Shown: positions 24,330 through 37,336 of the stretch, piece after piece | Position numbering within the stretch: the stretch's first letter is position 1 | Layout of the letters: each line of letters opens with the position of its first letter | Assembly: GCA_000507305.1 (NCBI GenBank) | Contig: DF241797.1 | Location: 1-64,000, forward strand | DNA length: 64,000 nt | Direction: 5' to 3' | Source of the DNA: Breviolum minutum Mf 1.05b.01 | Lineage: Eukaryota; Sar; Dinophyceae; Suessiales; Symbiodiniaceae | Position numbers and translations under genes: made by a program | Notes under the pieces: generated by a model | The model's input: only the letters and a program-made list of their open reading frames with translations | Told to the model about the DNA's origin: nothing | The model's database searches: none

Positions 24330-24900
24330 GATCAGGTGCTATGCTCCTACGCAAACGCTTGAGCTTCCGTGTGTCGGTCATCGGAGCTAACTGACCGCAG
24401 TGGGGGCAGACAACTTGGCTCATTCGGAGCACATCCTGGCTCATGTAAAACTTTTGACTCACTCGGAGCACTGTTCGACCGAACGGCCGGCAGCACTAAA
24501 CACACCAGAATCGAACCTATCCCGCTGTACCAGCTTGGCAGGTTACAGAAACTCTGCAGGCACGAGATCCTGGCTGCTGCGGTGCCCTTTCTCTAGTCCA
24601 GATCACTTCGTGAAAGCGTTCGACCATCTAAGCCACCCAGGCGTTGCACTCTCTCGGGCAGGACGTGCAATTGAACCTTCCTTAGATGCTCAATTGCCCG
24701 CCCAAAGCAATGCGCCTGGATCGCAAAAGAAGAAGTGCCAGCAGAGGCACTTCCATGCGGCTCCAGCTGCATTGCATCGGCGCTGTGGGTCGCACATGGG
24801 ATCCTATGCTTTTGCGGAGTCTCAGTGTCTCAGTGACTGGAGCCAAGCGACCACACTGAGGACATACCACCTGGCAGTCATCCCCACTGTAGGCATTCAC
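24330..24900 (-). CDS. Two diverged copies of a CxxC exon block
   Basis: Minus-strand translation at about 24425-24340 reads QVVCPHCGQLAPMTDTRKLK, and at about 24870-24800 reads QVVCPQCGRLAPVTETLRLR, followed in both by a basic stretch and SI. The DNA of the two blocks differs largely at third codon positions while the protein is kept, which argues for two real exons from an internal duplication. The VCPxCGxLAP pattern resembles half of a zinc-ribbon; a second CxxC was not found, so the fold is uncertain. Neighbouring exons are not recognised. Confidence 0.5.
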
Positions 24901-26142
24901 TGAATCACTCGGAGCAGCCGCTCCACAGGCCCACAGCTCGAGCAAACAGTGATCCTTGCAGCCCAACCTTCACTGTCCACTTCATGTGAACAAGCAATGC
25001 TCATGCAGGAGTTGTGCACTACCTGTAGCAACTTCAAAATGCATAGATGCAAAGAAAAGCGGGCCCCGGTTCGCGCGCGGGCACCCGCGAAAGGCCCTCC
25101 TCAGAATAGATGCGGTTTTCTTGCCACAACTTGAAAAACTAAAGAGGCACAACAGTTCCACTTTCATCCAGCAGCATATCAACTCGGAATTTTTCAGAAC
25201 ACAACTCTTGAAAGGCCAAGTCTCAATTGAAACTCGGCATACCATGGCCGCCTGCGCATCAACAAAGTTTGGTCATCCAAGGAATGATAAATTCCAGTCG
25301 ATGGCTGAATCAACTGGTACCATTCCACAAACCTGTGAAGCGGAAGAAAGTACACCTTTCTGTCTTTGCTTGGCGAATTCAAATTGACTTGTTGATGAAA
25401 AAGGAGAGTGTTTGGATGAAAAATGCAATGTAAACTGAAATCACACTCTTTCATCACACCCCTGTCATGTGTGAGTGGTTCTTGGAATGGATGTCGTACA
25501 TCTACCTTGCGAACTATGTGCGTATAAAAACCTACAGCACATGCAGCATTGAGACTATACGTACAAGTATACTCGACATACACTTGTATGATCTTATATG
25601 CACTTGTTTTCCTTCAGCCCCTGATCCTTCAGTCGCAACGACACTTTGCAGCCGAATGAATACCGGATGCCGGCATTGGCCTATGTCCAAATGGCCAGGG
25701 TGCTCATTACTGCAAAACCAGCGACACACGCCTTGGTTGGAGCCCATCACTCGGCAAATGGATGACCAAGTTGAATGCTACTGTAACTAACACATCCGTT
25801 GCATCCGTATGTCATATGTCAACACATGTCGCGTCTGGTGGAGAAATAAAAGAGCAGGTTGACATGCCGCACCACCAAACGATGGTGTAGATGTGTAGTC
25901 AATTTAATTTGCCACGACTGCCATCGTTCACCCTTTTTGCCATGGCACTGACATCTGCGCCATTCGACCCATGATGGTCGGAAGCCAGGGTTGCCGGACA
26001 CCTGGCATTGTCTCTACCAAGCCTGCAGGCAAGAGAAAAGTTGGGTTTGTCCTCCTTTCCCTTTGGCTTGAATTTGCTGATCTGCCAATCACAAACCACC
26101 TTGTTTCAACTTCATGTTGTCTTTTCTTCAGATGTCATCCTG

Positions 26143-29100
26143 CAGAGTGCTGCACCTATGTAGAGGAAGGTGCCCGCAGAAATTGACAAAAGCACACTCC
26201 TGGCAGTGTTAGCATAGTGATCGCAAACAAGGAAGGGGCATCTGCACATGTAGACTTCTTCAAATCTCCGAACACCATTGTGACTTCAAGCCAGGGTCAC
26301 CGAGAACTCACACCACTTGCAAGAACCAGAATGACAAACGGTATCTAAACAATGATACTGGTGGTATCTCTCTCGTCGAATGGTAAACACTGATTGTCCA
26401 AAGCCTCTCTAGGCTCCATTTCCAGCGTTTGGATGATGCAAAAATCTTGAGTGAAGCACGATGAATCATAGATAGTAAAGAATCCCCATGCATTACTATA
26501 CAAAGAAACACCTAAAACCTCTAAAAATTGGGCAACATTTCCAACCCTCATCGATTGGATGAAAATATTTGGAGTGCTGCCAAGTATCGCAGTGCTGCCT
26601 TCTGCAGTTTGCCCGATTAAGATACCCAAAGGGGTCAATATTGCGAAAAAGCACAGTGCAGGACAGTAGCCACCTGAAACCCCCAGGAAAAAGACATCAG
26701 AACTGGTGGAAATTGGACTTTCGGCAAAGTGCTGCTGGAGAAAAGGCAGTGAAAATTCAAAATCTGCCGCTGAAGGTCGAAGGCCGTTCCAGTTAATGCC
26801 CAAAGTGAAGGCCGCCAGGCCCTGTGGCACATTGCATAACCCTTGCAAACTTCTGTCTGCATGAGGCATTGATCTTGCACAACTTATTTATGCTTGTCAA
26901 AATCTTGAATTTAGAAGAATAGAAGTGATATCTCATTACAGTATATCTTGGTACAGGATCTCTTTGCGATTGGAGTTCCACGTGCAAGGCACCGCACCTT
27001 ATGCGCAAGAATGGGCAAAAAGACGTCCAAGACATCCTGATCCTGTCGGAGGAGTTGCGTCTGCAAAGGCTATCGGACCCAAGCTGCTGGACAGCTGAAC
27101 TAGGCTGGGGGGTCTTCAGCTGGTTCGGCGTGTGGAATGTAGCATATCTTGGGAGAGGGACAAACAGCAACTTTTCTTGAACTAGATACTGATTTTTGTC
27201 GTCAGGCTGCTTATTTTGGAAGCTCTGGTTGCCTATGCATGTGCGTTTAAAAAATATAATGTGTGCATATTATCTATATTTTATCTTTCATGGCTGTGGT
27301 TCGGGTTCCTGCCAATCATTTTAAGGCTCCACCAGTGCTTTCCCCAAGCGCCTGTGCCGCCCCAAGGCTCAAGCCCTAGCGCAGCAAAGAACGATGTTGC
27401 TTGTGCTACTGATCTTAACCCATTGCCATTGCTCCATCGGCCCAGCCCCCCAGTGACACTGCCTCCAGCAGAGAATGGAAGGTCAGCGCTAGCAACAAGA
27501 GGGGCCCCGTCAAAGAAGGACGGGCCTTCACAAGTGTGGAGCAAAGGATTTTCCACGTTGGCAGTGGTGTCTGTGTGAGTCGGCACTATCGCCGTTTTAA
27601 CAGCAGGACTTTCAAAGTCCAAGAGGAAAAGCATCCATTGTCATTTCTTGAAGGAATTTGGCATGAAATCGAAGCTGGAAATCCAAAACCTCTGACAGGA
27701 ACCAATGATCGGCCTCCTCTTTTTTGGCAAGCTGCTGGGGGAGCTGGCTTTGATTCTCCTGCCAAGCTGGATGTCTCTACAGTTGCAGCATTTGCGTGTT
27801 AAGTATGACTGGAACATTGAACATTCGTGAAGGGTCACTGCTTCCATCCATCCAACCCACCTCACCTCATCCGATGGAGAATTAGTGGACACCACATTGC
27901 GCATTTCCGGCGCCTTGTGCCCCACCACCTGCCAGTGAAGCAAGACAACCACAGTCCCCCTTAGTTATTCGATGTCTAGCCCACCTGGCCTCGCCATCAA
28001 TGGCAGGCCTCTTCTCCGCATGCAAACGTTCTAGCAAGGGCTCCTTGCACAAGCTTCCACCTTATCATGGAACACATCGGCCGTAGCTGGTTGCTTTCAT
28101 AGACCTCTTCAAAATCCTGTCCAAGATCCCCTGCCGTGTGTGTCAGCAGGGCGCCGATTCCACAAAGGAGTGGAGACCAGTGATAGGTTTCCTCTTCGCC
28201 AGACCTAGGCATCAACACAATGGCTGCGCAACCAACCGAGTTTCTGAACCAGCCAATCGATCCACCACTGGGAGTTCCCACTCTGAAATCTCACTTACAG
28301 CTGAAGCCTCCTCCTGCATGTGGAGATAAAAATTATCTCTCAAGTTTGCTGACAAAGGGTTGGGGATGCCTTGTCTAGTTCATTGATATTCATTGGTTTC
28401 ACGCTGCACATTTATGGCCCCCATATGATTATTGACAAGAATATACAATGTTGTTCTCACTGACTGATTCTAACTAGCTCTCTGTCCTGTTACAAATGCA
28501 AAAATAATTAGATTCCTATAAGTGATGAATCTACTACCAGTAGTGATGCTAATTCTCTTTCTGACTCACATCGAGCTCGTCAGAGCTGGTTTCTGTCGTC
28601 CATCGTCGTTTTTTGTGGTAGGGGTCTTACGGGCTTACGTAAGATTGGTTCACCCCCTTTGCATCAGTTTCTTGCCAGCCAAACAAGTGAAGCAACACAG
28701 TGATGCTCCAGAGCCTCCATGTTTTCGGCAAGCCTCGGATATGGTGGGATCTGATTTGCGTGCCCCTTCTCTCAACCAACTCGTGAAAAGGAGACCCATC
28801 TGCAACACCGACTTCCAGCCCGACAAAACGGCAGCTGGTAGTTGTCTTCATCGATTATGGATACATGAAAGTACACTATGTTGCCTCCAGCTGATTGCAG
28901 CACATGGGTTCAATTTTAGACAACTAGTGAGGATTCTTCTCAACCCAAAGTTGCGAGTCCCTGTGATATGGGCATATATCAAATCATGAATCTTTCCTTG
29001 TGAACTAATGACCTCCAGATTCTTGACACTGCCCAGGCACAAGTGCACCAATGCAGCATTGATAAGACCACCGGACACGAAGGCCTCCGCCAACATCATC

Positions 29101-29504
29101 GCCTTTCCACCTGCCAAATGTGGAATAGGCAAGGTCACCTCTTTGGATAGAAATGATGGACTAAAGCTGCTAAAATCACAAAACCTGATTGCAATGATGA
29201 TGTTTGATGTACAATGTAGATAGTGCAAATATGTGTTTAAAAAAATGCATTGGTGTTTCGACTAGCCCAACTTCAGGAATTTGTTGGCTGGAATCGTCCC
29301 CCTCCATTGGTATTCGCATGTAGTGGCTTTTTGGGCCAAGTCCTGGGATGTGCAGCGGGCACCTCTACGCTGGGCCAGCTTGGCCACCATGGCACCCAGC
29401 ACCGCAACGGCGAAGAGGATCAGACTGAAAGCCCATTTGGGCAACATGGCTCCGACGGCTCCGGGGGAAAGATCTGTTGGACGCTTTGGCCCAAGGGCTT
29501 TCAC
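26143..29504 (-). CDS. ZIP-family (SLC39-like) metal transporter, multi-exon
   Basis: ZIP proteins move zinc, iron or related divalent metals into the cytosol through eight membrane helices. Exons in order: 29504 to about 29270 (WAFSLILFAVAVLGAMVAKL, helix 1, preceded by a possible ATG in MLPKW); 29110-29030 (MMLAEAFVSGGLINAALVHL, the helix 2 AFxxGxxLxxxxxHL block); a long polar loop at about 27600-27400; 27375-27333 (GLSLGAAQALGEST, equal to the EGLxLG block of helix 4); from 26821 (GLAAFTLGIN, the HKGLAAFALG block of helix 5); about 26655-26580 (FAILTPLGILIGQTAEGS, helix 6); and about 26196-26143 (ISAGTFLYIGAA, the AGTFLYV block of helix 7). The C-terminal exon probably lies at 26.1-25.9 kb. 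The metal-binding His-Glu residues before helices 4 and 5 fall at exon borders I could not place. Family call is firm; the metal is unknown. Confidence 0.78.
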
Positions 29505-30831
29505 CCAAAATTCTTTTCAACTTGTAGATGGGATATTGTGCTCGCATAGTATGCATCATGGCATAAAAGTGATTTTTCTTCAGACATGCTGGCGATGCGT
29601 GTGCTAACTAACACAATTGTCTCGCAGTACCTCTGCAAAACACGTCTGCGCGGACAGGCGGTGGGTGCTACACCATGGCTGTGACTTGCAAGTTTCCTCC
29701 ACAAGTATCCGGGCTAAGGCCCTCGCATTCCCACCATTTGCTTCCAGTGCCTGAAGGACTGATTGGACAAAAAATGTTGACAATCGCTTTCAGAGTTCAC
29801 AGGCAACAATTGTCATCTTACCCAATGAATCTTGTATTCTGGATGTGTGGTACTTCCATGGCGTTAAATGGCGTTACAATAACGGTTTCACCTGCGTTTG
29901 GGGCTGTACGCGCATTTCGATGGTCATCATTCCAAAGACTTTGAGTCTAAGGTTTCACTACATGGAGTCTATGGCACAACTGATCTGCCCGTCTGCCCCT
30001 CCCGGAAGACCTTTTGAACAGCCGAGTCGGCACTCACCTGCTTGACTGTTGCATTCAATTCAAAGGAAAGTCACCTGAAAATAGATCTTGAGACTGGAAA
30101 GCAAACATGCCCTTCACACCTGAAGTTTTTTCTGCAGGTCTTGTTCGAAACCCTGGCCCCGGAGCAAGATGCTGTGCCGCATTCCCGATTGGGTCTACCT
30201 GAATCATATATTTATTTATATCCCGCATATCCCGCATATAATGCTCATGATTTATATAGGTACTTCTAGGACTGTGTTTGCCTCATCACTGAACGGAGAG
30301 CTTTGGTGGTTGGAAGATCCAACCAGTTTTACCAATCACAATGATTGCCCAAGTTACGCGCCTTCCTTGCGCTTTGCTCTAATTGAAGTTTTTCCACCAG
30401 CTCCTCACAAATAAGCTGGGCAAATGGACGAGGGGGTGATTGACTGCAGCAATGCTCTATTTGGACAAATCTGAGTTGTTCTCACTATCAACTCATTGCA
30501 TCTGTGTCGTTTCTGCACATTTGCGGGTTTGTCTGCCCTGGCCAGCAAGCTTGCTCTCTGGTTGGTCAGTGAGTTGGTTTGCTTGCAAGGTTGCTGATGT
30601 GTTCTTTCTTGGCTTAACTACACCCCACTGCAGGTCCATACGGCTCATTTACCGGTAACTAAGTGCGCCTATTTGCTGCATGACAATCCCTTCTACTCAG
30701 CCCTGACTGTCCTCCAACCTCGACTCCAAGGCCTCGAAAGGCTGGGAATATTGGATAGCTCTTTGCCGTATCGAAATCTTACCCCATTGCTAGCGGTTCA
30801 CTATTGCCAATGTTGGCACCATGCTATGAAA

Positions 30832-32162
30832 TTAGCTAGAAACTGCAGTATTAGACACTACTTTCCACAATGCACAACATGGGACTGAACACTTGCAGGT
30901 TGCAGCCAAAGTTGTTATTTTCCATGGCCTCTCCTCTGGAAAATCAAACGCTTTGGGCACTTTCCCTGCCTGAATCCTGGGCGTGTGGTTTGCTGGTGAA
31001 GGCACCGGCTGGGTAGGTTGCTTGGGCTGCTTGGGCACCTTGGCAGTGTTCCAATCAACCTGTGCATCTCTTGTTGCATCCTGGGTAATATCATCCAGGT
31101 GTCATTCATGAAAAGGAAAGCAAATAGCTATACTGTAACAATATAAGTAGCTTAAGTCAGAGTATGTCAAAGTTCAGAGAACAGAAGAGAGAGAGAGAGA
31201 GAGAACAAAAAAAGTGTAGCAATGCGTGGCAATCACTTGGCCCATCATCGGCATCAAAAAGCTTTAAGGTCGCCTCTGCGGGTGGAGTCGCTTCACTTTC
31301 GAGCACTGCCTGCTCAAGTGACATGGAAAACTAGTGATGCTGGGTTTGATGATTGGGACCATGTCCAAAATATATTTTGACGTTTCCTAGCTAATCCCAG
31401 CCTTCAAGGGAACCGCACCTGGAGGTAATGATTGCCGCTTTGGGACTTCCTGCACGTGTCTGAAAGGTCCAAGAGCTGACTGGTCTGACTGATGCACTGT
31501 GCTTGTGTCCTCCGGACGCCAGCTTGGCGCGGGCAACGCCTGTCGCGCCTTCAATGCTACACTGAGCTTGCTATCCTTAGAATCCATGGAGGTGAAATAC
31601 GGCCCAAGGTTTTGCCATTAGGGGGGCTAGAAACAGCAGCAGTCTCAGAAGTTTTTCCTTGCGTCTTGTTATTATATATCTACATCGAGATCATTTAGAA
31701 GATTTAGAATAGCAGTTCGTGATGATTTCCGGCCCCCACAGAGATCCACGAATAGAAGGCATGTTCAGCCCAGGCATTCTGCATGACAATGCAGTTTTCA
31801 GCAACTCGTCTGGACTAGCCTGGCCCACCCCCCTGCGGTCGAAAGGCCAAGTCTGCAGCCAAAGCCTGAGCCTTTTGCTGCAGCCGCGCATAGGCACGGC
31901 TGGGGCTTTGAGCAGGGCCTAAGTCAACAGGTTGGGGAGTACCACTACATCAAATATACTATACAGTGCATCATATCCAAAAATCAATACCCTGTAGCGA
32001 ACTACGTAGCATGTCCCACCTTGGGAAAAGGAAACTCATTTTCAACCGTGCTCCAGGAAGGGATATGTAAGTGCCCAGGAGAGCATCTGTTTCAGGTCCA
32101 AGTATTGTGCCCTTCAGAGGGAGCCTTCTGATTTCCCAAACATCTCGAGGCATTAAAATCAT
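30832..32162 (-). CDS. Unassigned exon cluster downstream of the RPAP1-like exons
   Basis: Minus-strand coding-like pieces: about 32140-32000 (GTILGPETDALLGTYISLPG), about 31920-31820 (SRAYARLQQKAQALAADLAF, helical), 31587-31387 (KLSVALKARQALPAPSWRPE), and about 31060-30900 (proline-rich QPKQPTQPVPSPANHTPRIQ, then FDFPEERPWKITTLAAT). They may be the 3' part of the RPAP1-like gene or a separate gene. No domain recognised. Between 29.7 and 30.8 kb I see no convincing exon. Confidence 0.35.
31186..31204. repeat. (GA)n microsatellite
   Basis: About nine GA units between unassigned exon candidates. Confidence 0.8.
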
Positions 32163-32986
32163 TGGCTCACACTTGGCACATCCCCTTCACCACAGGTTTA
32201 GTCTCCCCACTCGTAGCAGCAGAACGTGAGCCTGGAGAATGTAGACCAGCCCAACTCATTTTAAGAAAAACACAAACTCGCTATGGGCTTCCATTCTGCC
32301 GTTTTTCCCAGTTTCTACAAGTATCCAAGCCCATACCATGTTGCCTCATTAAACTGAGTCTCGTGGCTAGGGTCAGCTTACCGGAATGAATATCCTATGA
32401 TTTGGAACCATGGTCCCACTCTACACTGCTGAGTTCCAGCTCGGGCCTGCCATAACTGGTGCCTGCTCAAAACTTTCATGAATTCACCAAGAAGAAGGAA
32501 ACAAAGAAGGGGCATGGAACAGCTGCTCTGGTGAGATCTGCAGAAAGTTGCCACAGAAATGACACGGCAGGTTTGCAAAACACCACACCCCCCGCCTCCA
32601 CCATTTGAAGACTCACAAACGTGATCAAACGTTCTTGGTGCTACTTCTGCTGTAACCGTGCTTTATGATAAGGCTATGTACACAATCAGAAGCTCTGGTG
32701 ATACCTTTTTAGTGACAATCATATAAATCCCCTTTTGTATTACTGGATATAGTTTCAATGAGCAACATCTAGTCACTCTAGTCCACTCCGTGTTTGATGG
32801 CCTGCCTCTCCTATTGTTCCGGAAAGTTGTTGTATAGAAATTCAACATATCGGCAACCACCGATCCCAATCTAGCACCTTTGTGTGGGATGTTTCCCCAG
32901 GCCCCAGGCCATACAATAAGCCAAGCAAGGCCAGCGATACAGCAGTCTGACTGACAAACAAAACGCATCTCAAATGCTGATGGTTG

Positions 32987-35545
32987 TCAAAGCATGGTAC
33001 GATCTAGTTTCTTGAGTCCAGGTACAATACCCAATAACCTCCCTACCATCAATACCCACCAATCCATTGTCTCTGGACACCCCCTTCGTCCACAAGGCCC
33101 TTCGCTGTTTGGGTTCTCCTCCTCCTCCGTATGTCGAAGGCGAAAGACTTCCAGGGTCAACTCAAGGAGATGCCTGGGTCTTCCAGGCTTCAATCTTCAA
33201 CTGCTTCCACTGCATTTCTCCACCATGGCACGTCTGAAAGTCTATCGTGTGCCTGTTCAACACCACGTGATTCCTGCAGATTCTTCGAATTTACGTCACA
33301 AGGAGGCACCGAGCACCCCAGCGCAGTCAACAAGAAATGGCTCTCCGCAACCTCATCATCCAAGTCCTGCACCGCGAACCTTCAGGCATCTCTCATGATC
33401 CAACAAGTTGAAGAGAAACCCCAACAATTCATCCCTTGGATCCTTACTTTTCCTTCAAACAGTGGCTGTTCTTCAAACTGTCCACTTTTGCAGTTCCACA
33501 CGCTTCCCCCGTGGCCTGTGCCAATATGTGCCGATTTCCGCTGCAAAACTCTCCAGGCGGTCGCAGCCGGCACCACAACGCAGGAAGCTAATCCAGCACC
33601 TATGTCCGATCAAGTCCTATATGCTTCATACCTTCACAAGACATTGACATCTGATTTCCATTGGGCTGGAAGAAACTACCCTGTCAACAATTCAATCCTT
33701 GTATGATGATATGCCAGATATGCAAATAATTATGCATATCTAGAGTCTAGAAATCATGTGTTGACTCGGTGTTCGCCATAAATTCACCAATGTCCCAGGT
33801 CCGACCTCAGTGCCTCAACACCGCACAAGGCTTCGCAGGTGGAGCCTAGTGAAAAAGACTGAGCGTGGCTGCGACACGGCAGTACGAATCACATGCTGTG
33901 CAAAACAGGTAGAACAAGTCTGAACGTGATAGATCGTTCATGTTTGCAACCTCTCATGGCATCATCATCATAGGATTCACCCGCGAATTGCTCCCACACC
34001 ATCCGCCCCAGTCATGACCTCCACCCTTGAGGGGACTGAGTACATTCCGGCGAAGGGCTGCAAGGAGCTTACTCTCTTCCTACAACTGGGGAGGGTGCAA
34101 CCATCCATCGAAAAATTTGGTTTTCTGGATCCAGCCCAAGACTGTAATAAAGAAGATGTATTTCCAAAATACTAAAATGTCAGTTGCTCTGGTAATTCAC
34201 ATGTTGGGCTTCTTCAAATGAGGAAAAAGTCTTGTTGAAGCGAAGAGCTTTCTGGTGGGAAGGGATAGCTCCAAACGACACATTGCCTGAGTGTAAAATA
34301 AGAAATGTATCGAAATGTTGCTAGTCACATCTGCTGGGATGCCACTTTTCCGAAAAGCTCTGGGGTGAGATGGCACACAAAACAGTTTCGATGCCGAGGA
34401 TGGCCTCGCGCAACCACCAGGCAACTGCACCTCGCCCTACCACTTCACAACCTTGGAAACAAAAGCTGAGGGGAGTCTTTTAGATCCTTTCAGGTCATTG
34501 GATCCAAGAACCGCCAGTGGCCTTCAATAGCTGTATCAGTTATACAATTGCAAAGACAGCACAAGAGAATGATACCCTTCTTCCTAGCTTGTTCCCTTGC
34601 AGGCCCTAAGGCAATCTAATACCCCATCATCCTTGGGTTGCCGACTCATGCGAATAAAGCGCAGGACCTGCCAACAGCATTGAGGCTCCGATTCAGAAGG
34701 CAAGCTGCAACCCAACCTCGCACCTCAACCGCCAACTTTCTCAGTCGCACCTCCAGCTGCGCTTCGGTAGAAGCGCTTTCTGCAGCAGTGATCCACAAGG
34801 CGCGATGCTCTTCTTGCAAGAGCCTCGCATGAAAGTCATCTGACTTTGGGATACAAAATCATCTGAGAAATAGCCGTAGCACCACCACAAACCAGGTGAA
34901 GTAATTGTTTTCCTTTGCCCCCGTACTTCCTCTAGATTTGCACTGACCCAGCCACACAGAACAACACGGAGATCACAGTAAATATGCACTTCAACTCAAA
35001 CGCCTGATATGATCAAGAAACCAATTCAAAAATTCAAGTGACCTCAACAAATTTACTGCGCCTGGCACAAAGCTCCGGTCGCAGCACCGCAGCATTGGCC
35101 AAGGCTCTTGCCAACAGGGCAAGCTGTTTCTCGTCAGATATCTGTGGTGGGAGCCTTCAGGGTTAGAAACCACCTTCCCTCTCCCTTGGCTGAAGAGGGT
35201 GTAGACAAACTTGGTATTCAGGCTTTTACGCATAGCTTGCCCCGAGTGCCCATGTTCACAGTACCCGGAAAGCATTTCAGAAGCCACCCAGTGACTGTCG
35301 ACTCGCCAAGGATTCACCGGAGAACAGCTCAAAACCACAGTCCACGCCTTCCAAGCGATGGCATTTCACCAACAGGCAGGAGAGGCTCCAGCACCTGGAA
35401 CCGCTACCCGTCGAAAAATGCCCGGAGATCATCCACACCAAGAAATTCCGCCCCAGCATCCACCTCCATCGCTGTGACCTCTGGCTCATCTTTGGCACCT
35501 GCAGGCACACCAACACAGAGTCTCGTACAATCACTAATGTGCTAA
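32987..35545 (-). CDS. Exon candidates, probable body of the RPAP1-like gene
   Basis: Pieces on the minus strand: about 35510-35420 (DEPEVTAMEVDAGAEFLGVD), about 35240-35165 (MRKSLNTKFVYTLFSQGRGK), about 35150-35045 (QLALLARALANAAVLRPELC, a helical, ARM-repeat-like stretch), about 33370-33250 (DLDDEVAESHFLLTALGCSV), and about 33190-33060 (RPRHLLELTLEVFRLRHTEE). Helix-rich sequence and position 3' of the RPAP1-domain exon suggest the same large protein, by inference. From about 33.7 to 35.0 kb exon signal is weak. Confidence 0.35.
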
Positions 35546-35718
35546 TTCTTCCGGCCTAGCAATTGCCGCTTCAGCAGGGGTGGCCAGGCGCTTTGACCAC
35601 CTCCCTGCCCACCAAAGCCCTCGGCGGCCAAGACCTCAGAGTTTCAAGCTGTCGACTGCTAGCCCTGCAAATACATTCAAATCGAAGAAATACAATGCTC
35701 AAATAAAATGCATCGTAA

Positions 35719-36093
35719 TTAGCTGAAGGCTCTGCATGTGCTGGACCTTTTGGGGATTTTTGGGGTATTGAAGGCATTCATTGGGCATTGGGTAGTCTGT
35801 GCGGTGCAGTAACCCAAGTCCATCGTGATCTTGGGGCCCCAAGCTGCCACAGTCCCATGGGCCAAGACATCAGCACGGCCTGGAGGGGCACTGGGCCATA
35901 CCAAGCTGCGGGCTGCATCCCAAGGTCTTGCCAGGGCAGCCTGACCCAGTTGAGGTGTGCCTTGTTTGATGCAATTCTGCAGCTGCACTGGGATGTTCAA
36001 TTTCGTGCCTCCACAGAGGAACAGCACACCTTTGGCATGGGAGATGTTGCACTGCGCAGGATGTCCCCACATACCTGATACACATGAAGCCAA
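35719..36093 (-). CDS. Ambiguous exon candidate within the RPAP1-like gene
   Basis: Two minus-strand frames are open for over 100 codons here. One reads GTPQLGQAALARPWDAARSL. The other reads AAWYGPVPLQAVLMSWPMGL. The second looks more like folded protein, but I cannot decide. It lies between the HEAT-like exon at 36.2 kb and the acidic exon at 35.5 kb, same strand. Confidence 0.25.
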   Translation of the reverse strand: MASCVSGMWGHPAQCNISHAKGVLFLCGGTKLNIPVQLQNCIKQGTPQLGQAALARPWDAARSLVWPSAPPGRADVLAHGTVAAWGPKITMDLGYCTAQTTQCPMNAFNTPKIPKRSSTCRAFS

Positions 36094-36141
36094 GTTACCT
36101 GGTCATTAGCACAATTCTACCGTGCCACAACTCATACGCAC

Positions 36142-37336
36142 AATTTGGAAGAGCATGGCCTCACCCTCTGCCACGCCGCCCAGCAGCTCTGCTGTGGCGC
36201 GAAGGGCAGCGAGCTGCACCTGGGCATCTCAATTTCACCCTGATACGACACAGCGAGGCTTTTCTCCATTGGCGCAGTCTCGCAGTATGGGTTTTTTAGA
36301 CGTTTGTCTCTCTAGTCAGGTCCAGTATGGTCACTATGATCCAATGTTTCTCTGTATTGATTAGGTGCACAAGCCCCGGGCCGGCTGTGCAGGATCTGCT
36401 AAAGCTTCTGCCAAGTGCTTCGGCACATCACTACGAGCCAGCACATGCCAGAAAAACACCTTGCAGTTCAGGTTCGAGTTGCAGGAGCATTCGGCACATT
36501 GATTCAAAATGTCAAACCGAGTCAAACCAAGTGAACACACGAGAAGCAAGTTTCTTGGCCGAATGGAAGTCACACATCTGTGGCAATAAAAACAATCCAA
36601 AGCCTGCAGGCCAAGACCAAAACCAGCCCGCCAGGGTGCGGAGGGTGAAACCTGCAAACGGAATGCAGCTCAGAAATGCAACGAGCCGATGACATTGGAT
36701 GTCTTCCCCTATAAACCGTGTCCAACTTGGATGGCGGTCCCTTTGCTTTTTTCTCCTGCACGTTTTGCGTTGATTGCGGTGTAAAGAATGTGCCCATATA
36801 ATCTTATGGTACAGAAGTGTTGCTGGGGCAGTGACATACACCAAGAATCGCTATAGAATTCACCATCCATCGAATTCACCAGAAACCTGATGTCACAGCA
36901 CCCGTTATCTGTTTGCAGACCCAGAAAGCTGTACAGGCCACCTGATCATAGAGTCCAGTTCGGTTGATCGCCGCATCTGCTGACAAGACGTCCTTTCGAC
37001 AGGAAAAAACATTGACATCCAAATTTGGTGCATCATCTGAGGCTAACATCTTGACAGATGTCGGCAGAAATATCAAACTCTGTTGGAAAGTGTAACAATG
37101 TATTATTACATATTATGTGTGCGTGTCTGTGCCATTCCAGAAGGTTAAAGATTTCAACTTTCTACAACTTCACTGGCTTCACAATGACCTTCATATGCAC
37201 CGAGCCTGTGGAGCAGGAATGCGTGCGCGCATGAGCACCTGCCCCAGCACCGTCATGGCGGCCGCACGCTGCGGAGTGCTGGAGGAGCGGGAGAGAAGAA
37301 GCAGCTCGGCCAGCGTGTAGCCGGCCTCCACGCGCA
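36142..37336 (-). CDS. RPAP1: RPAP1-like protein (RNA polymerase II-associated protein 1), recognisable exons
   Basis: RPAP1 bridges RNA polymerase II assembly and Mediator and enters the nucleus with the polymerase (family knowledge). The exon at 37336-37206 reads VEAGYTLAELLLLSRSS and then TPQRAAAMTVLGQVLMRA. This matches the hallmark of the RPAP1 C-terminal domain: AGY(T/S)L-EL-HL-RS, then QR--AL--L. It ends at a GC donor (CACAG|gctcgg). Further exons follow: about 37050-36935 (DVLSADAAINRTGLYDQ|gtggcc), about 36470-36370 (LARSDVPKHLAEALADPA), and 36219-36142 (QLAALRATAELLGGVAEGEA, a HEAT-like helical pair, 26 full codons). The N-terminal RPAP1 domain was not found. The gene probably continues to lower coordinates. 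Confidence 0.62.

Noticed and set aside
33131-33706. 191-codon plus-strand frame
   Set aside because: No recognisable domain, and the minus strand in the same region carries more protein-like exon pieces that fit the gene array.
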